20,413 bases of DNA from a virus, in the IMG/VR virus record IMGVR_UViG_3300035688_000079, positions 1 through 20,413 of that record. The stretch is one strand, 5' to 3'. Numbering within the stretch: position 1 is the first letter of the stretch; the number at the start of each line of letters is the position of its first letter. The notes below the pieces were generated by a model that worked only from the letters and a program-made list of their open reading frames with translations, had not been told where the DNA came from and searched no databases. The position numbers and the translations under genes are program-made. Below, one piece after another: positions 1 through 7,540 of this stretch.

Positions 1-2352
1 TTCCCGCAGGTTCTCCTTCTGCGCTAAGAGTTCCTGGGCCCTGAGGCTGAGGGTCCCCATGTCCGTGATGTTCTTCGCAGGAAAGGACTCTTCAATTACG
101 CCGTAAAGCAGCTGCGTGGCCAGGTTTGTGGACGATGCGACCAGGGATGCGCCGGCTCCGGCGCCGACAGCGTACACGGTCGTATCAATCTGGGACCAAT
201 CTTCATCGTGGGTTGATTCAGTTTCCTGGTTGCCTTCCAGGATGGTGATGTTCTGCACGACCCCGAAACTGGGGGCGAAGTCTAGGGTCTTGTTGGCGTT
301 GAGTCGGAACAGCCAACCGGTCGCGTTCTGAATTTGAATTAGGGCGTCGTAGAGGGTTTCGTAGCTGGCTACGATTTTGATGTTTGAGCCGAAAAGCGAT
401 ATCGACCCGGCAGTGATCCCGCATGGGTACCGGGTGAGCAGGTCGGTTATGATGTTCTTCGGGTCGTCGAGGTAGGTTCGGTTCACAATGCGCCGCTGAA
501 GGGTGATCACTTCGCTGACGCCGTCGATGGTGAGGAGCGGCGTTGCACCGCTGACTCTCTTTCGATGCGTGATGCGGCCGGCGAACTCTTTCACGCCAAA
601 CCGGTAAATCTCAACCGCCCACCATCCCCCAACACTAACGTTCATCGAGGGTGTTGACACGCTGAACGGTTGAGGCTTGAAGTCAGTTGAGAGCGTGTAG
701 TTTCCGGCGCTGAAAACAACTTCCTGGCCGGCAACGAAGACCTGGTAGTCCTTTGAAGCGTCAGGCGAAACTTGGCCATAGTAGATGTCGATGAGTTGTT
801 GGCTGGCTGAGGGGGCGTAGGCTGAGTCGCCGCCGAAGACGGCTAATACTCCACCGAGGCCAGGGGCACTACCGGGGGTGAATACGGTCTGTACTTGGCC
901 ATTCGCATCCGTGGTTGCACTCGTGGGGCTGCAGGTCCCTAGGTTCGGCGTGAATGAAATCGTTTTTCCTGTCACAGGGTTTCCGGTCGCGAGGTCCGTT
1001 AGCGTGGCCGTCACGAGGGCGCTTCCTAGGGAAAGGCCGCTGCCAGCCCGGTAGACGAGAGTGTTATTCGCGACGATGGTCTGTGTGCTTTGGTTCGGAA
1101 TCCAGGTGTAGACGTCGCCGCCCCAGATGGTTATGGTGGAACTCGTGTAGAGGAGTGCGGTCCCGTCGGTGTCGTACACTTTGAAGTAGCCTGAGAACCC
1201 GTATGCCGTAGTGATCAGGCTGCTGACGGAGATGGTTACTGGGGTTCCAGGAGCGGGACAGGTGGCTGATCCAACGAGGCCACCGCCTGCGTTGTATAGT
1301 TCAACCTTCTGGCCACCAAGCAGCGCGTTGATGGTGATGACTTGGTCGAGCATGATGATGAGGTCGTCGAAGGTGCATTGGGCGCTGCGATTATCCGCGC
1401 CCGCGGAGGCGTTGCGCAGTTTGAGTTCGAGGGTCTGCGTTCCTGTCTGCGTGACCGCAATCCATCCCGAGTCGAAGAAAACGTTATCCAGGGACCTGGC
1501 TTCGGTCTGCACGTCCTGGTCGAAGATGGTTTGGCTGCCGATGGCGTAGCTGGCCTTCCACACGTTGGCGCCGGTAACATAGCCGAAAGAGTCAACCAGG
1601 AAAGTGCCGGCATTATTACTGAATCCAACATTCCCTGGCTGAGTATCTGGCGCTGGAACAGAGGCATCACTGCATGTTCCGATCTGAACGTTATCCCTAT
1701 AGAGCTTGACGTTGCCCGCAGTCCAGGCCACCATGTAATTGTGGTAGCCGGCGACTATGGCGCCGCAATCCGTGGTTGTCGCCAGGCCTCCAGAGTTCGT
1801 GTACAGTTTAACGTGGCCCACGCCATCCAAGTTGAATTGGATGGCAATGGCGGAAACGGCATCAGTGGCAAGGTAGACGGATACGGTACCTTGAATGGGG
1901 CTGTCGGCTTTGCAACACACGAACGCGTTGTAGTACACACTTGGTGGGAGCTGGAAAGCGGCCTGGTTGGTGAAGGATGCCCCCGCGGGAATGCTGCAGA
2001 TGCTGTTGGCAACGGTGCAGGTGCCGCCACCATTCCACTTCGTTGCGTCGAGGCTGCTTCCTGGGAAATCATCCATGATGGAAGCCACGTAGCCGGGCCC
2101 ACGGAACAGGCGGGTTACACGGTTAGCGCCGGACCCCACGGCCACGCTCTTCGTGAACCTGGCATACGCGTTACTTGGCCAGCTGCTTAGGGTTTCGAGT
2201 TGAAACGCGCCGGCGCCGCTGTGGGCTTTTCCAATCTTGCTGCCCAGGGCGGTTGTTGTTCCGCTCTTGTCGAAAGCCCAGCCGTTCAGGTAACTCTCAC
2301 AGTTCTCCGCGAGAATCAACCCGGTGCTGCCTAGAATGATGACGCCGGTCAT
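1..2352 (-). CDS. Tail tip/baseplate hub protein with lectin-like and Ig-like domains (C-terminus cut by window edge)
   Basis: The frame is open for 784 codons and leaves the window without a stop. The ATG start overlaps the tape-measure stop as ATGA. Residues about 94-257 read as a concanavalin A/LamG-like jelly roll (opens DDFPGSSLDATKW, closes FLVDSFGYV). Residues about 426-525 fit a bacterial Ig-like (Big_1/invasin) repeat, with GNPVTGKTISF, TTDANGQ and GGDSAYAPSAS. From about 570 the chain becomes a phage hub-type domain (WWAVEIYRFGVKEFAGRIT, then LLTIDGVSEVITLQRR and LTRYPCGIT), resembling siphovirus Gp37-like or late-control-D proteins. The position right after the tape measure fits a tail-tip protein that caps the tube and contacts the host. 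The domain names come from sequence pattern. Adhesion through the lectin and Ig parts is inferred. Confidence 0.85.
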   Translation of the reverse strand, partial: MTGVIILGSTGLILAENCESYLNGWAFDKSGTTTALGSKIGKAHSGAGAFQLETLSSWPSNAYARFTKSVAVGSGANRVTRLFRGPGYVASIMDDFPGSSLDATKWNGGGTCTVANSICSIPAGASFTNQAAFQLPPSVYYNAFVCCKADSPIQGTVSVYLATDAVSAIAIQFNLDGVGHVKLYTNSGGLATTTDCGAIVAGYHNYMVAWTAGNVKLYRDNVQIGTCSDASVPAPDTQPGNVGFSNNAGTFLVDSFGYVTGANVWKASYAIGSQTIFDQDVQTEARSLDNVFFDSGWIAVTQTGTQTLELKLRNASAGADNRSAQCTFDDLIIMLDQVITINALLGGQKVELYNAGGGLVGSATCPAPGTPVTISVSSLITTAYGFSGYFKVYDTDGTALLYTSSTITIWGGDVYTWIPNQSTQTIVANNTLVYRAGSGLSLGSALVTATLTDLATGNPVTGKTISFTPNLGTCSPTSATTDANGQVQTVFTPGSAPGLGGVLAVFGGDSAYAPSASQQLIDIYYGQVSPDASKDYQVFVAGQEVVFSAGNYTLSTDFKPQPFSVSTPSMNVSVGGWWAVEIYRFGVKEFAGRITHRKRVSGATPLLTIDGVSEVITLQRRIVNRTYLDDPKNIITDLLTRYPCGITAGSISLFGSNIKIVASYETLYDALIQIQNATGWLFRLNANKTLDFAPSFGVVQNITILEGNQETESTHDEDWSQIDTTVYAVGAGAGASLVASSTNLATQLLYGVIEESFPAKNITDMGTLSLRAQELLAQKENLRE

Positions 2353-4664
2353 ACGGTCCCCCGCTTGCCTCTGCCCGCGTCACGGTAGAGTGTCTGAACG
2401 AGGCGTTTCTCGAGGAAGGTTTGGATTTGCTGGCCGTCCAGGTAGATGCTGATAGGTAACGTGATCGCCTGACTCGAGGGGGCTACAGGGGATCCAGTCG
2501 CGGTGGGTGCTGCCCCGGCAACTGCTGTCCCTCCAGTTTGCATAGTGGAAAGGATGCCAGTGGGACCTGAGAATCCTTGGGCGAACTCTCCCTGGAGGGC
2601 AGCCATGCCGGCGTGTGTTTGCGCGACCATCTCAGCCATCATGTCCGGCCAGATAGAATGATGCGTTAGGCTATTCCAGAGGTTTGTTGCAGCCTGGGCG
2701 ATGGCGCTCATCGCACCCTGCACGAGGTCCCCTAACGTGCTCATGGCTGACGCGGCGGCATTCTGCATGTCACTCCACGCAGTGGCCAGCGCGGACTTCG
2801 CATTGGTGATGAAAGAGCTGATGGTGGATGTGATGGCAGCGAACTCAGTGTTCGCAATTTTGCCGAGATTATCGAAAGCATCACTCCAATTGCCCTGCAG
2901 AATATCCAAGCCGACTTGGAGGGCTGACGCGAGGAGTGGGCTCTGGCCTTGAACGGCGGCTATCGTCTTAGCGAGGGAATCTTCGATGCCTGCAAGGCCG
3001 TCCGACCATGAGGCTTTAACTGCCGTGATGGCTTGAGTGAAGGCGACCTGCATTTTGCCGAAGAGGCCGCCGGTTAGCGCGTTGAGTATGCCGGTTATGG
3101 CTTGCGTGGTGACCGCGAGCACCGCATCCCAGAGGTCTTGCCAGAGAGAATGCCCCACAAGCCAGTTGTAGAAGGCTTGGAAGCCGTCGGTGATCCACTT
3201 GAAGAATGCGCCGAGGGCGTTCCGTATCGCCGTCAGAATTGGGACTATGAAGTCCGCGGCGTCCTTGAAGGCCTGCGCAAACAGGTGTATGACTGGCGTT
3301 ATGACCTGGATTACAACAACGAGGCCCTTGATCACCAGGACGATGGCTTCCAGGATGGCTTGGAAGAGGTTGAAGTCGCTGCCACTGCCCGTAATAGCTT
3401 TCCATAGCTCATTGAACGCGTCCCAAAGAGGCTGCAGGGCTTGCATCAGTTGGTTGAAAGCGTCCTGCAAGGATTGGAGTGCAGGCATCAGGTCCCCCTT
3501 GACAGAGTCCCAGGCGTCGTTGAAGGATTTGACGAGGCCCGACCACACACCTTGGAAAGCGGACACGGTGCCCTGTATGCCCGGCAGCTTTCCGATCGCT
3601 GCAAAGAACCCCTCCACCGCGGGGATGGCTTTCGTGAACCCGTCAACGATCGGGAGAAGCGCTTCCAGGAGAGAGGTCAAGGCCGGTAGGAGTATGGCGC
3701 CAATCTTCTCGCCAAGCGTCGTAACCGCGTTCGCTAACCGCTCCTGGAGACCTGCGTAGGTCGTCGCCTGCGCCGCCGCGGTTCCACCGTACTGGTCGTT
3801 CACCTGGCTGAGAACGTTCGCGTAATCCATCGCCAGGGCTTTGCTGCCCTGGAAGTTGATGCCGAGGGCTCCGACAATCGTGGAGAGTTGGTCGCCGCTG
3901 ATGGCGCCGGCCTTCCACGCGGTCTCTATCTCTTTCACAATAGCCGCGTGCGTCATCATTTTCCCGCTGGCATCCGCCACGGCTAGGCCTGCGGCGGCCA
4001 TGGCATCGTCAAAGGATTTCAGTTGCGCCGTGGTGCCTGTTTCCAGGTTGACCGCCATTTCCTTAATTGCTTCCGTGCCAAGGGACGTCTGTTTGGCTAC
4101 GGTAGCGACGTCAATTCCGTACCGGACGAGTAGCATGCTGTTTCCTTGGAAGGCTTTTCCAAGCGCCGTGGCTGCGGTGCTGAGGTCGATGTGTTTGGCG
4201 GCCGCAATGTCAACGGCTGCGTTGAGTGCGTCGAGGGCTTGGCTGGTGTTCATTCCATAGGTGAGGAGGACTTGCATCGAATTGGTGAGGTTCAGATCGC
4301 TCTGGGTTGTCGATTCGCGGATTTTGTCGATGCCCGTCTGCAGTTGAAGAGCTGTCGCATCCCAGGCTGAGCCTGTGAGGTGGAGAACGCTTTGAATCCC
4401 CGTCCAAGCGGTCTGCATGTTGCCGGCGGCCGTGACGCTGTCCTGCAGGCCTTTGACTACTTCACCGATCCCTACTATGGCGGCGCCGGTTGGGCCTCCA
4501 ACCGCGAAGCCTTGGATCACTTGGCCAAGTTGCGAGAAGCCTGGGCCGAGGGTCTGCAGCTCCATGCCGATTAGGCCCATGGAAGCAGAAATCTTTCCCA
4601 TCACGCCTGAGGCTTCGTCGATGGCCTTCACAGTCATGACTATGCTGCCGATACTAACACTCAA
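2349..4664 (-). CDS. Tail tape measure protein
   Basis: At 771 residues this is the longest complete gene in the window. It is rich in Ala, long helices and hydrophobic stretches, including about 430-465 with ILEAIVLVIKGLVVVIQVI, as expected of a tape measure that sits in the tail lumen and may later enter the host membrane. The N-terminal third has the typical helix-rich pattern (VMTVKAIDEASGVMGKISAS). The C-terminus, after a Pro/Thr linker, ends LYRDAGRGKRGTV. TTG is preferred as start because GGTGG lies 6 nt upstream; an in-frame ATG nine codons later is the alternative. The gene follows the tail assembly chaperone and precedes the hub. By the usual rule of about 0.15 nm per residue, the tail would be near 115 nm. 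Confidence 0.93.
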   Translation of the reverse strand: MSVSIGSIVMTVKAIDEASGVMGKISASMGLIGMELQTLGPGFSQLGQVIQGFAVGGPTGAAIVGIGEVVKGLQDSVTAAGNMQTAWTGIQSVLHLTGSAWDATALQLQTGIDKIRESTTQSDLNLTNSMQVLLTYGMNTSQALDALNAAVDIAAAKHIDLSTAATALGKAFQGNSMLLVRYGIDVATVAKQTSLGTEAIKEMAVNLETGTTAQLKSFDDAMAAAGLAVADASGKMMTHAAIVKEIETAWKAGAISGDQLSTIVGALGINFQGSKALAMDYANVLSQVNDQYGGTAAAQATTYAGLQERLANAVTTLGEKIGAILLPALTSLLEALLPIVDGFTKAIPAVEGFFAAIGKLPGIQGTVSAFQGVWSGLVKSFNDAWDSVKGDLMPALQSLQDAFNQLMQALQPLWDAFNELWKAITGSGSDFNLFQAILEAIVLVIKGLVVVIQVITPVIHLFAQAFKDAADFIVPILTAIRNALGAFFKWITDGFQAFYNWLVGHSLWQDLWDAVLAVTTQAITGILNALTGGLFGKMQVAFTQAITAVKASWSDGLAGIEDSLAKTIAAVQGQSPLLASALQVGLDILQGNWSDAFDNLGKIANTEFAAITSTISSFITNAKSALATAWSDMQNAAASAMSTLGDLVQGAMSAIAQAATNLWNSLTHHSIWPDMMAEMVAQTHAGMAALQGEFAQGFSGPTGILSTMQTGGTAVAGAAPTATGSPVAPSSQAITLPISIYLDGQQIQTFLEKRLVQTLYRDAGRGKRGTV

Positions 4665-4682
4665 CCAAAACCACCTACCGCA

Positions 4683-4692
4683 TTTTTTAGTA
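4683..4692 (+). promoter_or_regulatory. Possible TATA element for the plus-strand gene at 4734
   Basis: A T-rich TTTTTTAGTA stretch lies about 45 nt upstream of the plus-strand ATG. An archaeal start site about 25 nt downstream would leave a leader of roughly 20 nt containing AGGAAG. The match to a TATA box is only approximate. Confidence 0.22.
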
Positions 4693-4733
4693 ACTAGCGG
4701 ACGAAGTTTTCACGAATAGGAAGCCGATCGGGA

Positions 4734-4991
4734 ATGAACGCAGAAGCATCAAAGATCGTGAAGCTAAGGGTCCTCCGGGACGAACGGTATCCCGTCTTTA
4801 CACCGTTGGATGTTGGCCACCCTCTCTACGAAAAGGGATGGGAGGTTGAAGTCGAACTCAGCGAAGAGGAGTGGAAATTTGTCCAGAAAGCGACACAAGA
4901 TTTCGACAAAGCGCAGCACATTCTGGAGCAGGCCTATGAAAAGGCGTACTCACAAAAAGCGAAAGCCTCGAAAGTTTCCTTCTATATCTGA
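4734..4991 (+). CDS. Unknown 85-residue plus-strand accessory protein
   Basis: This gene sits on the strand opposite to the tail operon, between the chaperone and the tape measure. I do not recognise the family. The N-terminal half has a beta-like pattern (KIVKLRVLRDERYPVF, then GWEVEVELSEEEWKFV). The C-terminal half is a charged helix (FDKAQHILEQAYEKAYSQKA). The composition is charged and soluble, without Cys or membrane segments. Codon usage and the absence of a competing minus-strand gene support it as real. Its isolation on the opposite strand fits a separately transcribed accessory gene. A weak AGGAAG lies about 11 nt before the ATG. Confidence 0.65.
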   Translation: MNAEASKIVKLRVLRDERYPVFTPLDVGHPLYEKGWEVEVELSEEEWKFVQKATQDFDKAQHILEQAYEKAYSQKAKASKVSFYI

Positions 4992-5019
4992 TCGAGATAG
5001 GCGAAGGCGAACTCTGACA

Positions 5020-5181
5020 CTAGCGCCTCGGATGCTGTTTCTTCCAAATCAGAAGCAGCCAGTTTCGCTGCAGGGGGGTGAGCTCATCCATGCGGTCCGT
5101 CAGCCGGTAACCGAACCCGGTAACCAGGACCTCGAGAGGGGCCGAGTACACGGACCCCTCAGCGAAAGCGCCTAAGCGCCT
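5020..5181 (-). CDS. Tail assembly chaperone C-terminal extension, reached by -1 frameshift
   Basis: This is the -1 frame reading that continues from the chaperone gene after the slippery site. It gives about 53 further residues and stops at TAG 5020-5022. The reading (SAPLEVLVTGFGYRLTDRM, then DELTPLQRNWLLLIWKKQH) has the look of the 'T' half of lambda gpGT-type proteins, in which a frameshifted minority product binds the tape measure during tail assembly. It lies between the chaperone and the tape measure, as in lambda. It has no plausible independent start near its beginning, and the frame is entered exactly at the CCCAAAA heptamer. Expression as a fusion is inferred from this conserved arrangement. 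Confidence 0.83.
   Translation of the reverse strand, partial: RRLGAFAEGSVYSAPLEVLVTGFGYRLTDRMDELTPLQRNWLLLIWKKQHPRR
5136..5160 (-). promoter_or_regulatory. RNA hairpin downstream of the frameshift site
   Basis: In the minus-strand RNA, GAGGGG and CCG pair with CGG and CCCCUC around a six-base loop, with one bulged U. This makes a nine-pair GC-rich stem. It begins 20 nt after the CCCAAAA heptamer. That is farther than the usual 5-9 nt, so a stimulatory role is possible but not certain. Confidence 0.45.
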
Positions 5182-5549
5182 TTTGGGATCCCGGTTAGCC
5201 CGCTGAGCTCGAAGCTTTTCAAAATCAATTTCAGGGATTCCATCGGCATCAGCACTTTGGCCACGTCTGGGGTGCCTGTTGCGATGGCTGCGCCCTTCTG
5301 CAGGAACAGCATGTTCGACGCCATCTTGTCCCTGTTGCCGATATCCTTCAGGTCCACGTTGGAGGATTGCAGGAGGTCTGCTAGGTCGGCATCGCTCATG
5401 GGGCCAACTTCGAAATTATGCAGCTCGTTGTCTATGCCCTTGACTTCGACCGGCTCATGGTACTTGGTGCCTTTGGCGATGAGTTCGGCGAGTTTCTTGT
5501 TTTGCGCTCGAGCTTCCAGGATTGCTTCCCGCTTGGTTTCTTGACTCAA
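5172..5549 (-). CDS. Tail assembly chaperone (unshifted product)
   Basis: This 125-residue acidic/helical protein lies just before the tape measure, where tail assembly chaperones occur. A charged N-terminus (QETKREAILEARAQNKK) is followed by a compact alpha-helical core (MSDADLADLLQSSNVDLKDI). The chain ends SGLTGIPKGA at TAG 5172-5174. TTG is the start: GGAGG lies 8 nt upstream, and the codon overlaps the stop of the preceding gene. The last codons ATC CCA AAA GGC contain a canonical slippery heptamer leading into a -1 extension, which is itself strong evidence for the family. The role is to coat the tape measure while the tail tube polymerises. Confidence 0.87.
   Translation of the reverse strand: MSQETKREAILEARAQNKKLAELIAKGTKYHEPVEVKGIDNELHNFEVGPMSDADLADLLQSSNVDLKDIGNRDKMASNMLFLQKGAAIATGTPDVAKVLMPMESLKLILKSFELSGLTGIPKGA
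5181..5187 (-). other. Programmed -1 ribosomal frameshift site CCCAAAA
   Basis: The heptamer is in the correct phase (C CCA AAA) relative to the chaperone frame, and two codons separate it from the zero-frame stop. Both tRNAs can re-pair after slipping back (CCA to CCC, AAA to AAA). The -1 frame is then open for more than 50 codons of coding-like sequence. Confidence 0.85.
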
Positions 5550-5869
5550 ATCTCCAACCTCCTTTTCTTGTTGTGAATCTCAGCAAGCGCTGAGAGGTCA
5601 CCGTTCAGGGCCCTCTCCACCTGGCCAGCCCGTAGCAGAAAGAGGGGCCCATTACTCACAGTCTGGAAAACGATTCGTCCCCCAGTCCCCTGAATCAGGG
5701 ACCGGATGCGTTCCACCTCGCCAAGCCGGCAACTAACCACCATGCCGAAGGATACCAGGAATTGCAGGTCGGGGCTACCGCTAGGCGGTGTTGCGTCCGG
5801 AAAAATAGTAGGGGTCTTGGACGCTAGTTTCTCTAATTCTCTACGATTCTCCATTCTCCATCTCTCCAA
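5546..5869 (-). CDS. Unknown 107-residue tail-module protein
   Basis: The gene lies between the tail tube and the tail chaperone and overlaps the chaperone start. The N-terminus is charged and helical (RWRMENRRELEKLASK). A Pro/Ser linker follows, then an alternating strand/helix segment of about 60 residues (FLVSFGMVVSCRLGEVERI, then TGGRIVFQTVSNGPLFLLR) that could be a small ferredoxin-like fold. I do not recognise the family. Two starts are possible: TTG at 5869, or ATG five codons later, which has GGAGAG close upstream and is perhaps more likely. Its position suggests a tail assembly or tail-tube accessory role, but this is inference from location only. Confidence 0.72.
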   Translation of the reverse strand: MERWRMENRRELEKLASKTPTIFPDATPPSGSPDLQFLVSFGMVVSCRLGEVERIRSLIQGTGGRIVFQTVSNGPLFLLRAGQVERALNGDLSALAEIHNKKRRLEI

Positions 5870-5898
5870 TCTTACGCGATTCTACAAAGAAGCAGGGC

Positions 5899-6363
5899 CT
5901 ACGGGCCTGGGGTCTCGCTGAGTGTTGAGAACTTGAAGTCCCAGGTTTCCATCAGGAACCCGTCCGGGCTCTTGAGGTCCTTTGAGTAGAGGCCGATGCA
6001 ACCCGTGAGAAGCGTCTTGCGTCCCGACGTCTTGTTCTTGACCTCAACGTAAAGCGGCGTCAACGCGACGGTCGTGAAGGCGCCCACGTTCGATTCGAGG
6101 GTCCCAGTTCCACCAGAGACCACGGCGACCTCGTCGTGCCAGCGTGTTACGGTGCCGGTGCACTTGATGAGTTTCTCATGAACCTCAGTCGTGCGAAAGC
6201 CGATACCTGTGGCTACTTCTGTGACGCCCTGGTCGACCTTGTACGAGATGCTCTCCAAGTTGGTTAGGGGCGTTGCAGCTGCCGCAGCTACGGCACTAAT
6301 TCCTATGCGGACTTCAACCTCATCACCATCATATTTTACCAAAGATTGTTCACGCTCCGCCAC
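5899..6363 (-). CDS. Major tail tube protein
   Basis: This 154-residue, beta-rich protein has the composition of siphovirus tail tube proteins. It is rich in Thr, Val, Gly and Ala, with a long beta-hairpin region (LIKCTGTVTRWHDEVAV) and a closing segment FLMETWDFKFSTLSETPGP. It is upstream of the chaperone and tape measure and downstream of the neck and terminator genes, the conserved position for the tube subunit. The GTG start is the first possible codon after an in-frame TGA; its ribosome-binding site is weak. A perfect inverted repeat sits immediately upstream. The family assignment is from pattern and gene order, not a catalytic motif. Confidence 0.78.
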   Translation of the reverse strand: MAEREQSLVKYDGDEVEVRIGISAVAAAAATPLTNLESISYKVDQGVTEVATGIGFRTTEVHEKLIKCTGTVTRWHDEVAVVSGGTGTLESNVGAFTTVALTPLYVEVKNKTSGRKTLLTGCIGLYSKDLKSPDGFLMETWDFKFSTLSETPGP

Positions 6364-6376
6364 GTCTCAATGAGAC
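6364..6376. repeat. Inverted repeat GTCTCA-A-TGAGAC before the tail tube gene
   Basis: Six-base arms with a one-base spacer abut the GTG start of the tail tube gene. It could be an operator or a small RNA structure shaping translation of a highly expressed gene. A palindrome this short can arise by chance. Confidence 0.35.
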
Positions 6377-6390
6377 TATGACAAGGAAAA

Positions 6391-6744
6391 CTACTGGAAC
6401 GCCCACATGATCCCGTACAATATTGCGTCGAGAAGCTTCTGTCCTCCAGCATCCCAGGCTGGGCGTATGAATGGTTCCGCGGCCATGCGGCGGGTCCCCA
6501 TTTCAACGTATAGCGCGTAGTCGGCCTTGGCGCCCAACTCCAAGGTGAGCTCGCCAGGGTCAGCCTTGTGGTAGATGGTGCTTTGCAGGAAGCCGGTTCT
6601 TACGGGGACTATCTGCCTCGCGGTGGCCTCCATCTCCTGGCCGGCTGCCGCGAGCTGGTCCCCTATCGCCTGCTTGATCAGCGCGGTGCCCTTGATGAGT
6701 TTCGGCGTCACCGTGTCCGATGTGATCTTAATGCTGAAAGCCAA
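6391..6744 (-). CDS. HK97 gp10-like neck/tail-completion protein
   Basis: The 117-residue protein carries the recognisable signature of HK97 gp10-like proteins: a helical N-terminus with repeated Ala/Glu (AAAGQEMEATARQIVPVRTG), the 'PVRTGFLQSTI' turn, then ALYVEMGTRRMAAEPFIRPA. Family members of 110-150 residues act at the head-tail interface or in tail completion. It starts with TTG directly after the stop of the gene upstream and lies between the tail terminator and the tail tube, as in many siphoviruses. The short C-terminus (KLLDAILYGIMWAFQ) is hydrophobic, also usual. Confidence 0.88.
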   Translation of the reverse strand: MAFSIKITSDTVTPKLIKGTALIKQAIGDQLAAAGQEMEATARQIVPVRTGFLQSTIYHKADPGELTLELGAKADYALYVEMGTRRMAAEPFIRPAWDAGGQKLLDAILYGIMWAFQ

Positions 6745-6966
6745 TTACTTTTTCCAGCCTAGTAGTTTGACGTCGTCGTGGAAGCCGCATAGCGTGCAGA
6801 GTACGCTTGGTCGCACGGTCCCGTCAGTTTCAATCGTATGCCTGGCCAAGGAGAGCAGGTCGTTTCCGTCGTTGATGTACACCGTTGGCTTTCCGTCCTG
6901 GGCCTGGTAGAAATGCCAAGTCAATGGTTGCCAGTCGGCGTTCAACGCCTTTGGGAGTTCGCGCAT
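6745..6966 (-). CDS. Unknown 73-residue protein with a CxxC motif
   Basis: This small gene sits between the tail terminator and the gp10-like gene, with abutting ends (ATG start just after the terminator's stop, TAA directly before the next TTG). The middle predicts strands (KPTVYINDGNDLLSL). The C-terminus has CTLCGFHDDV, a CxxC with a nearby His. That could bind zinc, perhaps as a dimer, because only two Cys are present. I do not recognise a family. Co-directional packing with no intergenic space supports it as a genuine virion or assembly gene. Confidence 0.7.
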   Translation of the reverse strand: MRELPKALNADWQPLTWHFYQAQDGKPTVYINDGNDLLSLARHTIETDGTVRPSVLCTLCGFHDDVKLLGWKK

Positions 6967-7416
6967 CTAGGTGGCCAGCTGCCGGTGCGTCCAGAACATG
7001 AAGTCCATGATTACCCTGGCTTCTCGAGTGAGAACGGGGAGTCGAACGCTGGCACCTAAGGGCAGGGCGTCGACGTCTAGCATTTTCCTGAGGCCGTGAA
7101 TGTCGTATGTGCTCCTGAGGGTGTCGATGGCGTTCATCAACGCCTGTTCAACAGCGTCGGCCAGTTGCGAGCATCCTTCCTTATCGTCGAAGTTGCAGTC
7201 CACCTGGAGATGGTACTGTTCCATGACGCCGCGCTTGGTTGAATCCTTGCGCAAGCCTACTCCTGGGCTTCTGCTGGTCCCTGAGACCATGGTGAGGACT
7301 ATGCTTCTGGTGTCGGCGCCTTCGAACGGCAGCTCCTTGTAAATCGTCACTCCAAGGTTCGCGTCTGTGAGAACCGTAACGAAAGCGGCCCGGACGTCTT
7401 CTCGAGGCGTACTCAA
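6967..7416 (-). CDS. Tail terminator/tail completion-like protein
   Basis: The 149-residue protein has the layout of tail terminator proteins (lambda gpU/SPP1 gp17/DUF3168-like). An N-terminal helix with 'REDVRAAFVTVLTDA' is followed by a strand-rich core (RSIVLTMVSGTSRSPG, then EQYHLQVDCNFDDKE), a long helix (CSQLADAVEQALMNAID) and final strands. In the family it forms a hexameric ring that stops tube growth and joins tail to head. The TTG start is well supported by GGTGA 6 nt upstream, located at the end of the preceding micro-gene. Position before the gp10-like and tube genes agrees. The assignment is by architecture and is less certain than for the neighbours. Confidence 0.65.
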   Translation of the reverse strand: MSTPREDVRAAFVTVLTDANLGVTIYKELPFEGADTRSIVLTMVSGTSRSPGVGLRKDSTKRGVMEQYHLQVDCNFDDKEGCSQLADAVEQALMNAIDTLRSTYDIHGLRKMLDVDALPLGASVRLPVLTREARVIMDFMFWTHRQLAT

Positions 7417-7422
7417 AACATG

Positions 7423-7533
7423 TCACCTGTGAATGGCCATGGCAATAGCTAGGACGGCGAGTAGAACGGCGAGGCAGGCCCACAAAGCGAGGTAAAATCC
7501 CTCAAGAAAGCCGGCTAAGAGAGGCCGCTTCAA
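7423..7533 (-). CDS. 36-residue single-pass membrane micro-protein
   Basis: A short frame between two tail/membrane genes encodes a basic N-terminus (KRP) and one long hydrophobic helix (ALWACLAVLLAVLAIAMA) ending in HR. It starts with TTG eight bases after the stop of the upstream membrane protein. Its stop TGA lies inside the AGGTGA ribosome-binding site of the tail terminator gene, so translation of the two may be coupled. Adjacent to another small membrane protein, it could belong to a holin or envelope-disruption set, but nothing in the sequence proves this. Confidence 0.5.
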   Translation of the reverse strand: MKRPLLAGFLEGFYLALWACLAVLLAVLAIAMAIHR

Positions 7534-7540
7534 ATCGAAA

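Noticed and set aside
1342-2190. Plus-strand open frame of about 280 codons opposite the tail hub gene
   Set aside because: The minus strand here encodes clear lectin-like domain sequence. The plus frame is a by-product of codon bias.
4690-5025. Possible flanking repeats around the 4734 plus-strand gene
   Set aside because: Only a six-base match (CTAGCG) was found, too short to be meaningful, unlike the 21-bp repeats of the 9035 cassette.
5104-5125. Direct repeat CCGGTAACC twice at 13-bp spacing
   Set aside because: It lies in the chaperone extension and encodes VTGFGYR; probably chance or codon effects.
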